A DNA stretch of 64,000 bases from DASRDE01 sp035938175 (GTDB lineage Bacteria; Vulcanimicrobiota; Vulcanimicrobiia; Vulcanimicrobiales; Vulcanimicrobiaceae). Under the pieces are notes generated by a model. The model saw only the letters and a program-made list of their open reading frames with translations. It was not told the origin of the DNA and searched no databases. Shown here piece by piece: positions 8,648-18,494 of this stretch. Both the position numbers and the translations under genes were made by a program. Location of the stretch: positions 136,573 to 200,572 of the forward strand of contig DASZHD010000008.1 of the NCBI GenBank assembly GCA_035938175.1, given 5' to 3'. The first letter of the stretch is position 1, and every line of letters begins with the position of its first letter.

Positions 8648-8929
8648 CTAGTGGCCGCCCAGCGAGCCGAGCAGCTTCGGAACGTTGGCGACGACCAGCA
8701 GGACGTAGAACGCCAGACCGAGCGCGATGATCGGGAACGCTTCCAAAACGCCGACGCCCAAGAACATGAACGTCAGAATGTTGGGACGCGCCTCGGGTTG
8801 ACGCGCGATCGACTCAACCGCTTTCGACGCGACGTTGCCGTCACCGATAGCCGAACCGAGCGCGACGCCCGAGATGATGATCCCGAACGCGAGCAGGGTG
8901 AAGGCTGCAACTAACGCTTCAGAACTCAA
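8648..8929 (-). CDS. atpE: ATP synthase c subunit
   Basis: Proteolipid of the rotor ring. 93 residues: two membrane helices joined by the polar loop with the conserved RQPE (residues 43-46). The ion-binding carboxylate is Glu63 in GVLEAFPIIAL; it is followed by Ala rather than the Ser/Thr pair typical of sodium-binding rings, which suggests proton coupling (inference). The TTG start at 8929 has a good upstream AGGAAAGG Shine-Dalgarno, consistent with the high translation this subunit needs. Confidence 0.95.
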   Translation of the reverse strand: MSSEALVAAFTLLAFGIIISGVALGSAIGDGNVASKAVESIARQPEARPNILTFMFLGVGVLEAFPIIALGLAFYVLLVVANVPKLLGSLGGH

Positions 8930-8947
8930 GAACGTAACCTTTCCTAA

Positions 8948-9679
8948 TTAGTGCTCTTCCGCTACGGCGAGCGAGAGATAGACGATCGCCAGAAGAGTAA
9001 ACAAGAACGCTTGAACTGTGCCGACGAAGAAATTGAAGAATTGAATGAAGAACGGAAGAATCGTCACCGCGAGCGAGAGGTTTACCGGGCCGATCATTAC
9101 CTTGGCGGTGATGATCGACGCGATGATGATGAACAGCAGTTCGCCGACGAAGATGTTGAAGAACAGCCGCGCGGCGAGCGTAGCGGGACGGGCCAACTCT
9201 TCCAACAGGTTGATGGGCGCGAGGATCGGGAACGGCTTGAGCAGGTGTGCGTAAAAACGCAAGCCGTATTTTTTGAGCCCGACCGCTTGAATGAGGATGA
9301 ATACCATCAGCGCGTACGCGGCGGTGGTGTTCAGATCCGCAGTCGGCGATCCGCCGAACGGCAAACCCAGCGGCTTGAACGGCAAGAAGCCGAACTGGTT
9401 CAATAAGAAAATGAAGATGAACAGCGTGATGAAGAACGGCACGAACGGCTCGCCCTGCTCGCCGAGCACGCCGTTGGCCAAATCGGCGATGTAGTTGATC
9501 ACGCCTTCGATCACGGTTTGGCGTTTGGAAACCCGGGGCGAGCGGTAGCTCGCGCCGATCCAGGCAAAAAAGGCAAGCGAAACCAGCATGACGATCCACG
9601 TCGTCACGATCGTGTCGGAGTGAACCGTGCCCAGCACGGGCCACTGCCACGTGAAGTGTTCGCCTATCTTTTCTTGCAC
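8948..9679 (-). CDS. atpB: ATP synthase a subunit
   Basis: Membrane stator that forms the two proton half-channels. 243 residues with about five or six hydrophobic helices. The essential arginine lies in LEELARPATLAARLFFNIFVGELL (about residues 159-182), a standard a-subunit signature. The start is a GTG at 9679 with GGAGC five bases upstream; a longer overlapping frame in this interval is not coding. It follows atpI by 15 nt. Confidence 0.95.
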   Translation of the reverse strand: MQEKIGEHFTWQWPVLGTVHSDTIVTTWIVMLVSLAFFAWIGASYRSPRVSKRQTVIEGVINYIADLANGVLGEQGEPFVPFFITLFIFIFLLNQFGFLPFKPLGLPFGGSPTADLNTTAAYALMVFILIQAVGLKKYGLRFYAHLLKPFPILAPINLLEELARPATLAARLFFNIFVGELLFIIIASIITAKVMIGPVNLSLAVTILPFFIQFFNFFVGTVQAFLFTLLAIVYLSLAVAEEH

Positions 9680-9694
9680 CTATGCTCCATAGCA

Positions 9695-10135
9695 TCAACC
9701 GCCCCGGCGCTCTCGTTGATGAACCAGTATTCCCGAGAGTACGAGCGGCATAAAGAAACCGACGAAGTAGCAGCCGAGCGTCCAAAGCGACGGTTTTTCA
9801 ACCGCCAGCACCACGGGCACTATACCGAACAGCCCGATACGCACGAAACTACTTAAGACGAACGCCACCACGCTGCGCCGTTCCAGCAGGCGTTCGTTGC
9901 CGTACATCGAGAGCAGGGCGTTCACGACGCCGGCAACCCCGCCTGCAGCGAGCGCCCCGGCGTACCAGGGATCCCACAACGCCAGCGGCAGCGCCAGACC
10001 CGCCGCAATGGGGAGCGTCCACACCGCCGTCTTGCGTTTGAGACCGTAATAAAAAGAAAGGTCGGCGGCTTCTTGGGCGGGGCTGTAACTACGTCGGGTA
10101 GGAGGGCTTTCCTCCCGATTGCCGTCCGAACTCAT
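9695..10135 (-). CDS. atpI: ATP synthase I-type assembly protein
   Basis: Membrane protein of the ATP synthase I chain type, thought to help c-ring assembly or magnesium supply. 146 residues: a charged N-terminal tail (1-35), then four hydrophobic helices (about 38-55, 58-78, 88-108, 115-135). Its place directly before atpB is the standard one. The family is poorly conserved, so the call rests on topology and position as much as sequence. Confidence 0.75.
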   Translation of the reverse strand: MSSDGNREESPPTRRSYSPAQEAADLSFYYGLKRKTAVWTLPIAAGLALPLALWDPWYAGALAAGGVAGVVNALLSMYGNERLLERRSVVAFVLSSFVRIGLFGIVPVVLAVEKPSLWTLGCYFVGFFMPLVLSGILVHQRERRGG

Positions 10136-10141
10136 GCACCC

Positions 10142-10330
10142 TCAATTCGACAAAGCGGACCTGACGAGCCGGTATGCGGAGTAGCCGCCGGCGGCGATGC
10201 CCGCGAGAAGCGCCGGCAATACGTATTCGGGATGGTGCGCTCCGCCCAACCAAATCGCCAAAGCCCCGGCGGCGAGGACGGTCCCGGCAAACGTCGCGCC
10301 TGCCGCGACGATCGCCACCGGTCCGCGCAT
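10142..10330 (-). CDS. AtpZ-like two-helix membrane protein
   Basis: A 62-residue hairpin with two hydrophobic helices (about 5-28 and 37-56) joined by the polar turn GGAHHPEY. Its size, topology and position upstream of atpI match the AtpZ/AtpQ-type proteins that often precede atpI and are linked to Mg2+/Ca2+ transport for the synthase. Primary-sequence evidence is weak. The ATG directly follows the wecB stop (TAA-ATG), so it is translationally coupled to wecB. Confidence 0.6.
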   Translation of the reverse strand: MRGPVAIVAAGATFAGTVLAAGALAIWLGGAHHPEYVLPALLAGIAAGGYSAYRLVRSALSN

Positions 10331-11488
10331 TTAGCCGGCGAGCAACGCTTGAAACGGTGCGGGATACGCGCCGTCGCGAAGCCGCGCCAGCAGCCAATCG
10401 ACGATTCTATCCGACGCCTTTCCGTCGCCGTACGGATTGGCGGCGCGCGCCATGCGATCGTACACGGCGCGATCGGTCAGCAACTTTTTCGCCGATTCCA
10501 CGATGCGTTCGCGCGTGTGTCCCACGAGCTCCAGCGTTCCGGCGTCGACGCCTTCCGGACGTTCGGTTTCATCGCGCATCACCAGCACCGGTTTGCCCAA
10601 ACACGGCGCCTCCTCTTGAATGCCGCCGGAGTCGGTCAGCACGAACGTGCAGTCGCGGACCGCGGCAACCATCTGCGCGTAATTCAGCGGATCGTCCAGG
10701 ATCACGGCCGTTTCGGTTCCCAGCACCGCGTATGCAACGGGCCGCACGCGCGGCGACGGATGAACGGGCCAAAGAATCTGCGGCTGCTGCGGGAGGCGTA
10801 CGACGTCGCGCATCGCCTCGCACATCTCGCGCATATGCGGGTGATTTTCGCGGCGGTGCGCCGTGACGACGATAATCGGACGCGCGGGATCGAGCCGTTC
10901 CCAGCCGGGCGGTTTCGGAAGATCGGGCCGCTGCGCCGTCGCCAAAAACGCGTCGATCACGGTGTTGCCCGTCACGATGATGTTTTCCGCAGGAATGTTT
11001 TCGGCAAGCAGATGCTCGCGCGCGAGCTGCGTCGGCGAGAAGTGGTACGACGCTATCGTTCCCGTGATGCGCCGGTTCATTTCTTCGGGAAACGGCACCC
11101 ATGGATCGCTGGTACGCAGACCCGCTTCGACGTGCCCGACCGGAATCTGCTGGTAGAACGCTGCGAGCGATGCTGCGGAGCTCGTCGTCGTGTCTCCATG
11201 CACGAGCACGACGTCCGGGCGCGAGGATTTTAAAACGCCCTCCATCCCCGCGAGCACGCGCGTGGTGATGTCGGTAAGCGTTTGATCCTCGGTCATGATG
11301 TCCAGATCGAAGTGCGGACGGATCTCGAAGAGCTCGAGCAAGTCGTCCAACATCTGGCGGTGCTGCGCAGTGACGCAGACGATGCTTTCGATCTGCGAAT
11401 GCTTCTGCAGCGCATGCACGACGGGCGCCATTTTTATCGTGTCCGGCCTCGTGCCGAATACCGACATGACGCGAAGCGGTTGACTCAT
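10331..11488 (-). CDS. wecB: UDP-N-acetylglucosamine 2-epimerase (non-hydrolysing)
   Basis: Interconverts UDP-GlcNAc and UDP-ManNAc for cell-surface polymers. 385 residues with all family signatures: FGTRPDTIKMAPV at the N-terminus, HGDTTTS, GHVEAGLRT, PEEMNRR and TDSGGIQEE. The ATG at 11488 overlaps the wecA stop (TAATG); the frame continues about 235 codons further upstream, but that stretch is the wecA gene read in another frame. Together with wecA it would feed an undecaprenyl-linked glycan such as teichoic acid-, enterobacterial-common-antigen- or O-antigen-like material. Confidence 0.95.
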   Translation of the reverse strand: MSQPLRVMSVFGTRPDTIKMAPVVHALQKHSQIESIVCVTAQHRQMLDDLLELFEIRPHFDLDIMTEDQTLTDITTRVLAGMEGVLKSSRPDVVLVHGDTTTSSAASLAAFYQQIPVGHVEAGLRTSDPWVPFPEEMNRRITGTIASYHFSPTQLAREHLLAENIPAENIIVTGNTVIDAFLATAQRPDLPKPPGWERLDPARPIIVVTAHRRENHPHMREMCEAMRDVVRLPQQPQILWPVHPSPRVRPVAYAVLGTETAVILDDPLNYAQMVAAVRDCTFVLTDSGGIQEEAPCLGKPVLVMRDETERPEGVDAGTLELVGHTRERIVESAKKLLTDRAVYDRMARAANPYGDGKASDRIVDWLLARLRDGAYPAPFQALLAG

Positions 11489-12543
11489 TAGAGTGCCGCC
11501 GTTCGCAGAAACGGAGCGAATCCGCCCGCCAAGAACAGCGCGACCGCGCCGAGTACGATGCAAATTGCGTAGATCAACAAAACCGCCTGCCTGACGTTGA
11601 GCCCATACCGGAAGATGAGCTGGTGATGAAAATGGCCTCTGTCGGCCTCGGTGATTTTCTTTCCGGAGCGCGCTCGCCTGTAAATTGCCGCCGCGGTGTC
11701 GATGATCGGCAATGCCAAGACGACGAGCGGGGCTATCAAGCCAACGGCGATTGCGGTCTTTGACGTACCGATGATCGCGACGGTTGCAAAAACGAAGCCG
11801 ATGAACAGCGAACCCGTGTCCCCCAAGATGATTCGCGCCGGGTTGAAATTGTACGGCAGGAATCCCAACGCTGCGCCCGCGAGCGCAATCACGACGAGGG
11901 CCACGACGGGATTGCCTTTCGTCAAGGCGATCGCGAACAGAAAGATGCACGAAATCGCGGTGAATCCCGAAAGTAATCCGTCCAGGCCGTCGATGAAATT
12001 GATCGCGTTCATCATGCCCAGATACCACAGCAGCGTCAGCGGCGCGGCGAGCCAAAGCGGAAAATCGACGTACTGATGCGATATCGGGTTTTCGATACCG
12101 GAGATCATGAAGCCGTAAATCATCGATATGCCGGCGACGACGATCTGCGCCGCGAATTTGTAGCGCGGGCGCATGCCCATGATGTCGTCCCACAAGCCCA
12201 CACCCAGAATCAGCATGCTGCCGAAGAGCAGACCGACCAGATTGTGCGCGTCCGTCAACTGATCGCGCAGCTCCGCTTGACGCGATTCGTGCGGATCCAC
12301 CGGAAAGAAGCCGTGCAAGTGGCTGAGCGCTATGCCCAGCACGGCAAAAAGCGCGAACGCAAACCCGAAGAAGACGGCAATTCCGCCGATTCGCGGTTTG
12401 GGTTCGTCGTGCATGCGGCGCTCGTCCACTTGATCGATCATCCCTACGTGATGCGCCAGTTTGATGATGAACGGCGTAAGCACGCCCGATGCGACGCCCG
12501 CGATGAAGAATGCCGAAGCGTAAAGATAGGCGGTCGGAGTCAT
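11488..12543 (-). CDS. wecA: Undecaprenyl-phosphate GlcNAc-1-phosphate transferase (WecA/TagO family)
   Basis: Membrane enzyme that loads a UDP-HexNAc phosphosugar onto undecaprenyl phosphate, the first membrane step of many surface polysaccharides. 351 residues, about ten or eleven hydrophobic helices. Motifs of the PNPT family: DEPKPRIGGIA, LWDDIMGMRPRYKF, NAINFIDGLDGLLSG and the cytosolic GHFHHQL. The ATG at 12543 overlaps the comEB stop (TGATG). The substrate sugar cannot be told from sequence; the adjoining wecB suggests GlcNAc or ManNAc chemistry. Confidence 0.93.
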   Translation of the reverse strand: MTPTAYLYASAFFIAGVASGVLTPFIIKLAHHVGMIDQVDERRMHDEPKPRIGGIAVFFGFAFALFAVLGIALSHLHGFFPVDPHESRQAELRDQLTDAHNLVGLLFGSMLILGVGLWDDIMGMRPRYKFAAQIVVAGISMIYGFMISGIENPISHQYVDFPLWLAAPLTLLWYLGMMNAINFIDGLDGLLSGFTAISCIFLFAIALTKGNPVVALVVIALAGAALGFLPYNFNPARIILGDTGSLFIGFVFATVAIIGTSKTAIAVGLIAPLVVLALPIIDTAAAIYRRARSGKKITEADRGHFHHQLIFRYGLNVRQAVLLIYAICIVLGAVALFLAGGFAPFLRTAAL

Positions 12544-12977
12544 CACGCCCGCGCTTCCATCGTGGCGAACTGCACTTGTGCGACGCCGGCTTCCGAGAGC
12601 AGTTCTTGCGCCACGGGATCGGGGTAGGCTACATCGTACACGATCTTGCGTACGCCCGCGCTGATCAGCAGTTTGGAACAATGCACGCACGGCTGATGCG
12701 TACAGTACGCTGTGGAATCCGAAAGCGTGATACCGTGCAGCGCGCCCTGAACGACCGCATTTGCCTCGGCGTGCGTCGCGCGCACGCAGTGATCGTTGAC
12801 GATCGTGCACCCCGCTTCCATGCAATGCGCGACGCCGCGCGGCGATCCGTTGTAGCCGGTAGTCAAAATGCGGTGTTCGCGAACCAGAACGCAGCCGACC
12901 GCCGCGCGCGGGCACGTGGCGCGCGTCGCAACGGTGCGCGCAATGAGCATAAAATATTCATCCCAACCGGGGCGCAT
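12543..12977 (-). CDS. comEB: Deoxycytidylate (dCMP) deaminase, ComEB type
   Basis: Zinc enzyme converting dCMP to dUMP, the precursor of dTMP. 144 residues. The catalytic site is ATHAEANAV (His-Ala-Glu) with the zinc cysteines in QPCVHCSKLL; NGSPRG is the phosphate/substrate loop. It follows upp by 26 nt. The pairing of upp, dCMP deaminase and a UDP-GlcNAc epimerase upstream of the atp genes also occurs in clostridia. Confidence 0.94.
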   Translation of the reverse strand: MRPGWDEYFMLIARTVATRATCPRAAVGCVLVREHRILTTGYNGSPRGVAHCMEAGCTIVNDHCVRATHAEANAVVQGALHGITLSDSTAYCTHQPCVHCSKLLISAGVRKIVYDVAYPDPVAQELLSEAGVAQVQFATMEARA

Positions 12978-13003
12978 GCAAAGGCCTTCGCTGCGGACCC
13001 GGT

Positions 13004-13672
13004 CTACGGCCTGGGGCGAACGGCCACCGGGACCGAGCTCGTGCTGCCGAACATGCGGTCTCCCGCGTCGCCCAGGCCCGGAACGATATAACCGTGATCG
13101 TTCAAACGTTCGTCCAGCGAGCCGGTGACGACGCGCACGTCGGGATGGTCTTCGTGAATTCTCCGCACGCCTTCCGGCGCCGCGATCAAGCTCACGAACG
13201 TCATCTGCACGGCGCCGCGCGAAGCCAGTGCCTCCAACGCCGCGGCTCCGGAATTTCCGGTTGCGAGCATGGGATCCAGAACGAACACTTGGCGCGCCGA
13301 CAGATCGTCCGGCACGTTCGCGTAGTACGGAACGGGCTGCAGCGTTTTCGGGTCGCGATAGAACCCCAAATGCGCGACCACTGCGTCATCGATGACGTTG
13401 AGAAACCCGGGCAGCAGGCCGAGCCCGGCGCGCAAAATCGGCGCGACGACGGGACGCGTTGCGATACGCTGCACGAGCGCCGGTTGAATCGGCGTCGTCA
13501 CTTCGTACGGCTCGAGCGGCAGATCGCGCGTGGCCTCGTATGCGAGAAACGCGCCGACCTCTTCCAAGAGCTTTCGAAAGACCGGCGTCGGCGTATCCCG
13601 GCAGCGAAGGCGGGCGAGGCGATCGGCCACCGCAGGATGCTGCACCACGTGCAAAAGCGGGTTCGGTGCCAT
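13004..13672 (-). CDS. upp: Uracil phosphoribosyltransferase
   Basis: Salvages uracil to UMP using PRPP. The PRPP loop LDPMLATGNSGAAAL and the uracil-binding C-terminus YIVPGLGDAGDRMFG are intact. 222 residues from the ATG at 13672; an in-frame TTG at 13705 would add 11 residues, but the family normally starts close to the ATG. It is the first gene of the long minus-strand run, and faces the metalloprotease gene across a 47-nt gap (13673-13719) that should hold both promoters. Confidence 0.94.
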   Translation of the reverse strand: MAPNPLLHVVQHPAVADRLARLRCRDTPTPVFRKLLEEVGAFLAYEATRDLPLEPYEVTTPIQPALVQRIATRPVVAPILRAGLGLLPGFLNVIDDAVVAHLGFYRDPKTLQPVPYYANVPDDLSARQVFVLDPMLATGNSGAAALEALASRGAVQMTFVSLIAAPEGVRRIHEDHPDVRVVTGSLDERLNDHGYIVPGLGDAGDRMFGSTSSVPVAVRPRP

Positions 13673-13719
13673 AGCTTTGGCCAAGAGAGTTTGGGCTCGG
13701 TACAACCGAAGCCTGTCGC

Positions 13720-16200
13720 ATGAAAAGCCGTCTTATAGCGGCCGCACTTTTCGCGGCAGCGTTCGTTCTTTGTTCGTATTCGCAAGCGCGTGCAGCCGGG
13801 CCCGAAGCGTACGCAACGTTCACTGCGGGCGCTCAAGCTAAGCACGGTCTCTTCACCATCTGGCAGAAAGATGGAAAGACGTATCTCGAACTCGCGCCGA
13901 ATCAGCTCGACAAAGACTTCTTGGAAACGGTCGTTCCGGGCAACGGTTTGGGTCAAGGCCCCGTCTGGTGGGGCGACACCGATTATCTGCCGACCGAACT
14001 GGTGCGCTTCGAGCGGCGCGGGGATCAGATCGTCATGTTATGGCCGAACTGGTACGCGCAAGCGCCGGGCAGTCCGTCGAACGAGCTGGCCAACGTCAAT
14101 AACTTCCCCGACTCCGTCGCCGGCATCGGCGACATCGCGGCGCAGGACGCAACCACCGGTAACGTCATCTTCGACATCACTTCGGCCGTGATGAGCGACC
14201 AAATCGACATGAAGAACATCGTCGACGAAGCGCTGCCGCCGGACTCGCAATACCACCTGGATTCCGGGCTTTCGTATATCGACGAAGTCAAAGCATTTCC
14301 GATCAACGACGTCATTACCGTCGCCCAGACGTGGTCGACGGACGCAAAACACGTGATCGACACCGCGCCCGACGCGCGCCATCTGCGCATCAAGGTCGTC
14401 TACAATTTCGTGCAGGTTCCCGACGACAACTACCGTCCGCGCTTGGCGGACGACCGGGTCGGCATTTACAACGACATCTACTTGGATTTCGCCAACGACC
14501 GGCGTGACGAGCGCCTGATGCGGTACATCGTGCGCTGGAATTTCGATCCGGCGGATCCGGGGCGTCCGTCGCCGGCGCGTCATCCGATGGTGATCACGTT
14601 GAGCGACTCGATTCCGCCGCAATACCGCCAGGCGATCACCGATGCGTGCTTGGAATGGAACAAAGCGTACGCCAAGATCGGCATTCTGGACGCGATTAAA
14701 GTCCAGCCGCAGCCCAGCGATCCGAACTTCGATCCGGACGACTACCGCTATAACGTCATTCGCTGGCTGAACGAGGCGACGCCCGGCTTCGGTGCGGATT
14801 CACAAACGCTCTTCAATCCGCGCACGGGCGAGGAGATTCGCACCGGCGTGATCGTCTCGGCCGTCGAAGGCATTAACCCCTTCAACACGTGGAAGTACCT
14901 CGTCGATCCGACGCGTTACGGCCGCAACACGGATCCGACGCCCGCCAAATTCGTGCACGACTCGGTTTTTTCAGCGCTCGTGCACGAAATGGGTCACAAT
15001 CAGGGCCTGCAGCACAACTTTATCGGTCACGAAGCGTTTTCCGCAGCGCAGCTGCAGAGCGAGCAGTTTACGCGCGAACACAGCATTACGTCCTCGGTCA
15101 TGGAGTACGCGCCGCTCAACCTCTGGCCGCGCGGAACGCCGAACGGCGAGTATTTTCAAACGACGATCGGTCCGTACGACTACTATGCGATTCATTATGG
15201 ATACGCGTACATTCCGAACGCGAGAACGCCGGAGGACGAGCTCCCTACGCTGCGTCGCTGGGCCGAGGGCTGGTCGAACCCGTGGACGCGCTACGCGTCC
15301 GACGAGGATGGCGAGAACTGGCAAAACGGGCACTCGTCGGATCCGCGCGTCGAGACGGGCATGCTCACGAACGATCCGCTCGGCTGGTGCCAGACGCAGA
15401 TGAAGATGAACCGCGATCAGCTCGCGTCGCTGGGGCGTTTGTGGCCACTTCCGGAAAACGGCTACGAACAGGAAACGCGTGCGTTCGGCTATCTGTTCTT
15501 CGGATACATGAACTGTGCGACGGTACCGTCGCACTATCTGGGCGGTCAGTACCTCTCACGCGCGCACCGCGGCGATCCGGGCGCACAGCCTCCGGTCGTT
15601 CCGGTCCCGCTGCCGGTCGAACGGCGCGCGTTCTCGCTGATGAATGAGTATTTGTTCAACGCAAGCGCGTTCGCGGTACCGCCGCAGATTCTGCAGCACC
15701 TGTCGTACGCAGAGTGGGCGGGCTACGGATACACCGGCTGGGAGGGTTACGGTAACCTTCCGAAGTGGGCGTACAACCCGCCCGACCGGCACGATTTCAA
15801 CATCGTCGAGCGCATCAATGCCCAGCAGATGAACGCGATCGATTACCTGTTCCAGCCGCTCGTTCTGGCGCGCATTGACGAAAATCCGCAGCTGGCGACC
15901 TCGCCGACGATGTCGATGCAGGACCTCTTCAACTGGCTGCATGCGGCGGTTTACAACGATCTCGGACGCACGTCGATCCCGCTGGTGCGCAGAAATCTGC
16001 AAGCACTTCTCGTCGACAAGTTGAGCGACGTGGCGAACAAACCGGAAAAAGGCACGCCTCCGGACGCGCAGTCGCTTGCGCGTGCGGAACTGCGTCGTAT
16101 AGCGTCCGATGCGTCACGTGCGATGCACGGGCATCACGACGAGGCGACCAGCGCGCATTTGACGGATCTGGTACACCGGGCGAACGGGGCTTTGAAGTAA
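13720..16200 (+). CDS. Secreted zinc metalloprotease (DUF5117/DUF4953 type)
   Basis: An 826-residue predicted secreted protein with a signal peptide (residues 1-26, cut near ARA-AGPE). The N-terminal half resembles the DUF5117 region found in bacterial zinc-dependent metalloproteases. The central zinc site is HEMGHNQGLQHNF (about residues 422-434), with an extended third ligand pattern of the metzincin kind. The C-terminal part is rich in Trp and Tyr. Substrate unknown. It is the only plus-strand gene in a minus-strand neighbourhood and interrupts the otherwise conserved glyA-upp order. Its stop is directly followed by the repeat element at 16207-16489. Confidence 0.85.
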   Translation: MKSRLIAAALFAAAFVLCSYSQARAAGPEAYATFTAGAQAKHGLFTIWQKDGKTYLELAPNQLDKDFLETVVPGNGLGQGPVWWGDTDYLPTELVRFERRGDQIVMLWPNWYAQAPGSPSNELANVNNFPDSVAGIGDIAAQDATTGNVIFDITSAVMSDQIDMKNIVDEALPPDSQYHLDSGLSYIDEVKAFPINDVITVAQTWSTDAKHVIDTAPDARHLRIKVVYNFVQVPDDNYRPRLADDRVGIYNDIYLDFANDRRDERLMRYIVRWNFDPADPGRPSPARHPMVITLSDSIPPQYRQAITDACLEWNKAYAKIGILDAIKVQPQPSDPNFDPDDYRYNVIRWLNEATPGFGADSQTLFNPRTGEEIRTGVIVSAVEGINPFNTWKYLVDPTRYGRNTDPTPAKFVHDSVFSALVHEMGHNQGLQHNFIGHEAFSAAQLQSEQFTREHSITSSVMEYAPLNLWPRGTPNGEYFQTTIGPYDYYAIHYGYAYIPNARTPEDELPTLRRWAEGWSNPWTRYASDEDGENWQNGHSSDPRVETGMLTNDPLGWCQTQMKMNRDQLASLGRLWPLPENGYEQETRAFGYLFFGYMNCATVPSHYLGGQYLSRAHRGDPGAQPPVVPVPLPVERRAFSLMNEYLFNASAFAVPPQILQHLSYAEWAGYGYTGWEGYGNLPKWAYNPPDRHDFNIVERINAQQMNAIDYLFQPLVLARIDENPQLATSPTMSMQDLFNWLHAAVYNDLGRTSIPLVRRNLQALLVDKLSDVANKPEKGTPPDAQSLARAELRRIASDASRAMHGHHDEATSAHLTDLVHRANGALK

Positions 16201-16206
16201 AGCCCT

Positions 16207-16489
16207 TTCGTCATCCTGAGGAATCGAAGGACCCTGAGGCATCGAAGGGTGTAACAAAGGACCCCGAGGCATCGAGGGGGAGCACCTCCACTCGGAATCA
16301 TCTGAATTGAACGCCTACACACGGATGTGTTTTGAAGCGTTCAATTCAGTAGGCCAGCGTTTTGCACGGATGCAAGACGTCGGGCGCGGTTCCGAGTGGA
16401 GGTGCGCCCCCTCGATGGCTCGGGGTCGTTCGATTCCTCACGATGACCAACCGGCTCACGATGACGAAAAGCCTCACGATGACGAGGGG
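16207..16489. repeat. Palindromic REP-like element filling a convergent intergenic gap
   Basis: Nested inverted repeats between two convergent genes. The outer arms 16260-16296 and 16391-16427 are 37 bp each and match at 35 positions. An inner perfect 13-bp pair lies at 16302-16314 and 16337-16349 (CTGAATTGAACGC and its complement). Outside the arms, CCTGAGGAATCGAAGG-type units (16214, 16232, 16262) face CTCACGATGAC units at 16437, 16455 and 16473, spaced exactly 18 bp. No coding potential is convincing. It could act as a two-way terminator for the flanking genes, or be a non-autonomous mobile repeat (MITE-like). Confidence 0.8.
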
Positions 16490-17737
<1,248 letters not shown>

Positions 17738-17757
17738 GGGTTCTCCGAAAGCAGCCG

Positions 17758-17925
17758 TCACGAGTTGGGGCGGACGACTTGACGTAGAGTGAAGATCGCA
17801 ACGATTGCCATGACCGCGGCCAAACACCACGCAAAGATATTGTGGCCCCCCGAGCGCACGGCGATGTACACGTCGTAAGCGCACACTAAGGCGGAAACGA
17901 CGAGTATCAAGACATTTTGCGTCAT
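17758..17925 (-). CDS. Small two-helix membrane protein between rpiB and glyA
   Basis: A 55-residue product not recognised as any family. It starts MTQNVLILVVSALVCAYDVY and has two hydrophobic helices (about 3-21 and 28-47) split by the short polar turn RSGGHN. Its ATG overlaps the rpiB stop in an ATGA arrangement, and it ends 20 nt before glyA, which is good evidence of real, coupled translation despite the small size. Function unknown; topology is all that can be said. Confidence 0.65.
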   Translation of the reverse strand: MTQNVLILVVSALVCAYDVYIAVRSGGHNIFAWCLAAVMAIVAIFTLRQVVRPNS

Positions 17926-18446
17926 GCGTGCGCTCCGAGTAAATCGGCGGGCGTCTGCGCGCCCGTTACAGTTCCGTTTTCAATCGCTTTGAGCGTGCGC
18001 TCGCGCTGCTCGTCGCCGTACTCGAACAGCTGCTGCACGCGCCACGCGTGACGGCCGCCGTCGAAGGGCGTTTCCAGAAAAATGTGCACCAACCGTTCGA
18101 GCATTTCCCATCCGGTTAGACGTTCGGAAAGCGCCAAAACGTTCGCGTCATTGTGGCGGCGCGAGAGTTCGGTCATCAGCGGCTCGAACACAGCGGCGCA
18201 GCGCGCGCCGGGAACCTTGTTGGCAGCCATTGCAATTCCCAAACTGGAGCCGCACACGACGATGCCGCGTTCCGACTGGCCCGACGCAACGGCCTCGGCG
18301 ACCGCATAACCGAACTGCGGATAATCGACCGGCGTTTCGTCGCAGGTGCCGTAATCGGCCACGGTGTGTCCGGCGGACGTCAGAAGTTCTTTGATGCGTT
18401 CTTTACTTTGATAGCCGGCGTGATCGGCTCCGAGTGCGATGTTCAT
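17922..18446 (-). CDS. rpiB: Ribose-5-phosphate isomerase B
   Basis: Interconverts ribose 5-phosphate and ribulose 5-phosphate in the pentose phosphate pathway. 174 residues of the RpiB/LacAB family: ALGADHAGYQSKERIKELL at the N-terminus, the catalytic Cys in GIVVCGSSLGIAMAANKVPG, and RHNDANVLALSERL. Slightly longer than the usual 145-150 because of a C-terminal helix tail (about residues 140-174). It faces the plus-strand isomerase-like gene across 48 nt and heads the rpiB-small protein-glyA unit. Confidence 0.94.
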   Translation of the reverse strand: MNIALGADHAGYQSKERIKELLTSAGHTVADYGTCDETPVDYPQFGYAVAEAVASGQSERGIVVCGSSLGIAMAANKVPGARCAAVFEPLMTELSRRHNDANVLALSERLTGWEMLERLVHIFLETPFDGGRHAWRVQQLFEYGDEQRERTLKAIENGTVTGAQTPADLLGAHA

Positions 18447-18494
18447 GTTGTTAGCGCAGGGCCTTCCATTGAGCGGTCGAAACGGCCAGAGCCT

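Noticed and set aside
8648..8929. Sodium-type ATP synthase c-ring
   Set aside because: The residue after the ion-binding Glu63 is Ala and the supporting Gln/Ser/Thr set is not seen, so proton coupling is more likely.
8919..9785. A 288-codon minus-strand frame overlapping atpB
   Set aside because: atpB in the neighbouring frame has the full subunit a signature; the longer frame is Arg-rich and lacks membrane helices.
11489..12193. N-terminal extension of the wecB frame by about 235 residues
   Set aside because: The extra part lies within wecA in another frame and has no family match; the ATG at 11488 overlapping the wecA stop is the natural start.
16437..16483. Possible CRISPR-like spacing (three units, 18-bp period)
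   Set aside because: Units are 11 bp with 7-bp spacers, far too short, and there are no cas genes.
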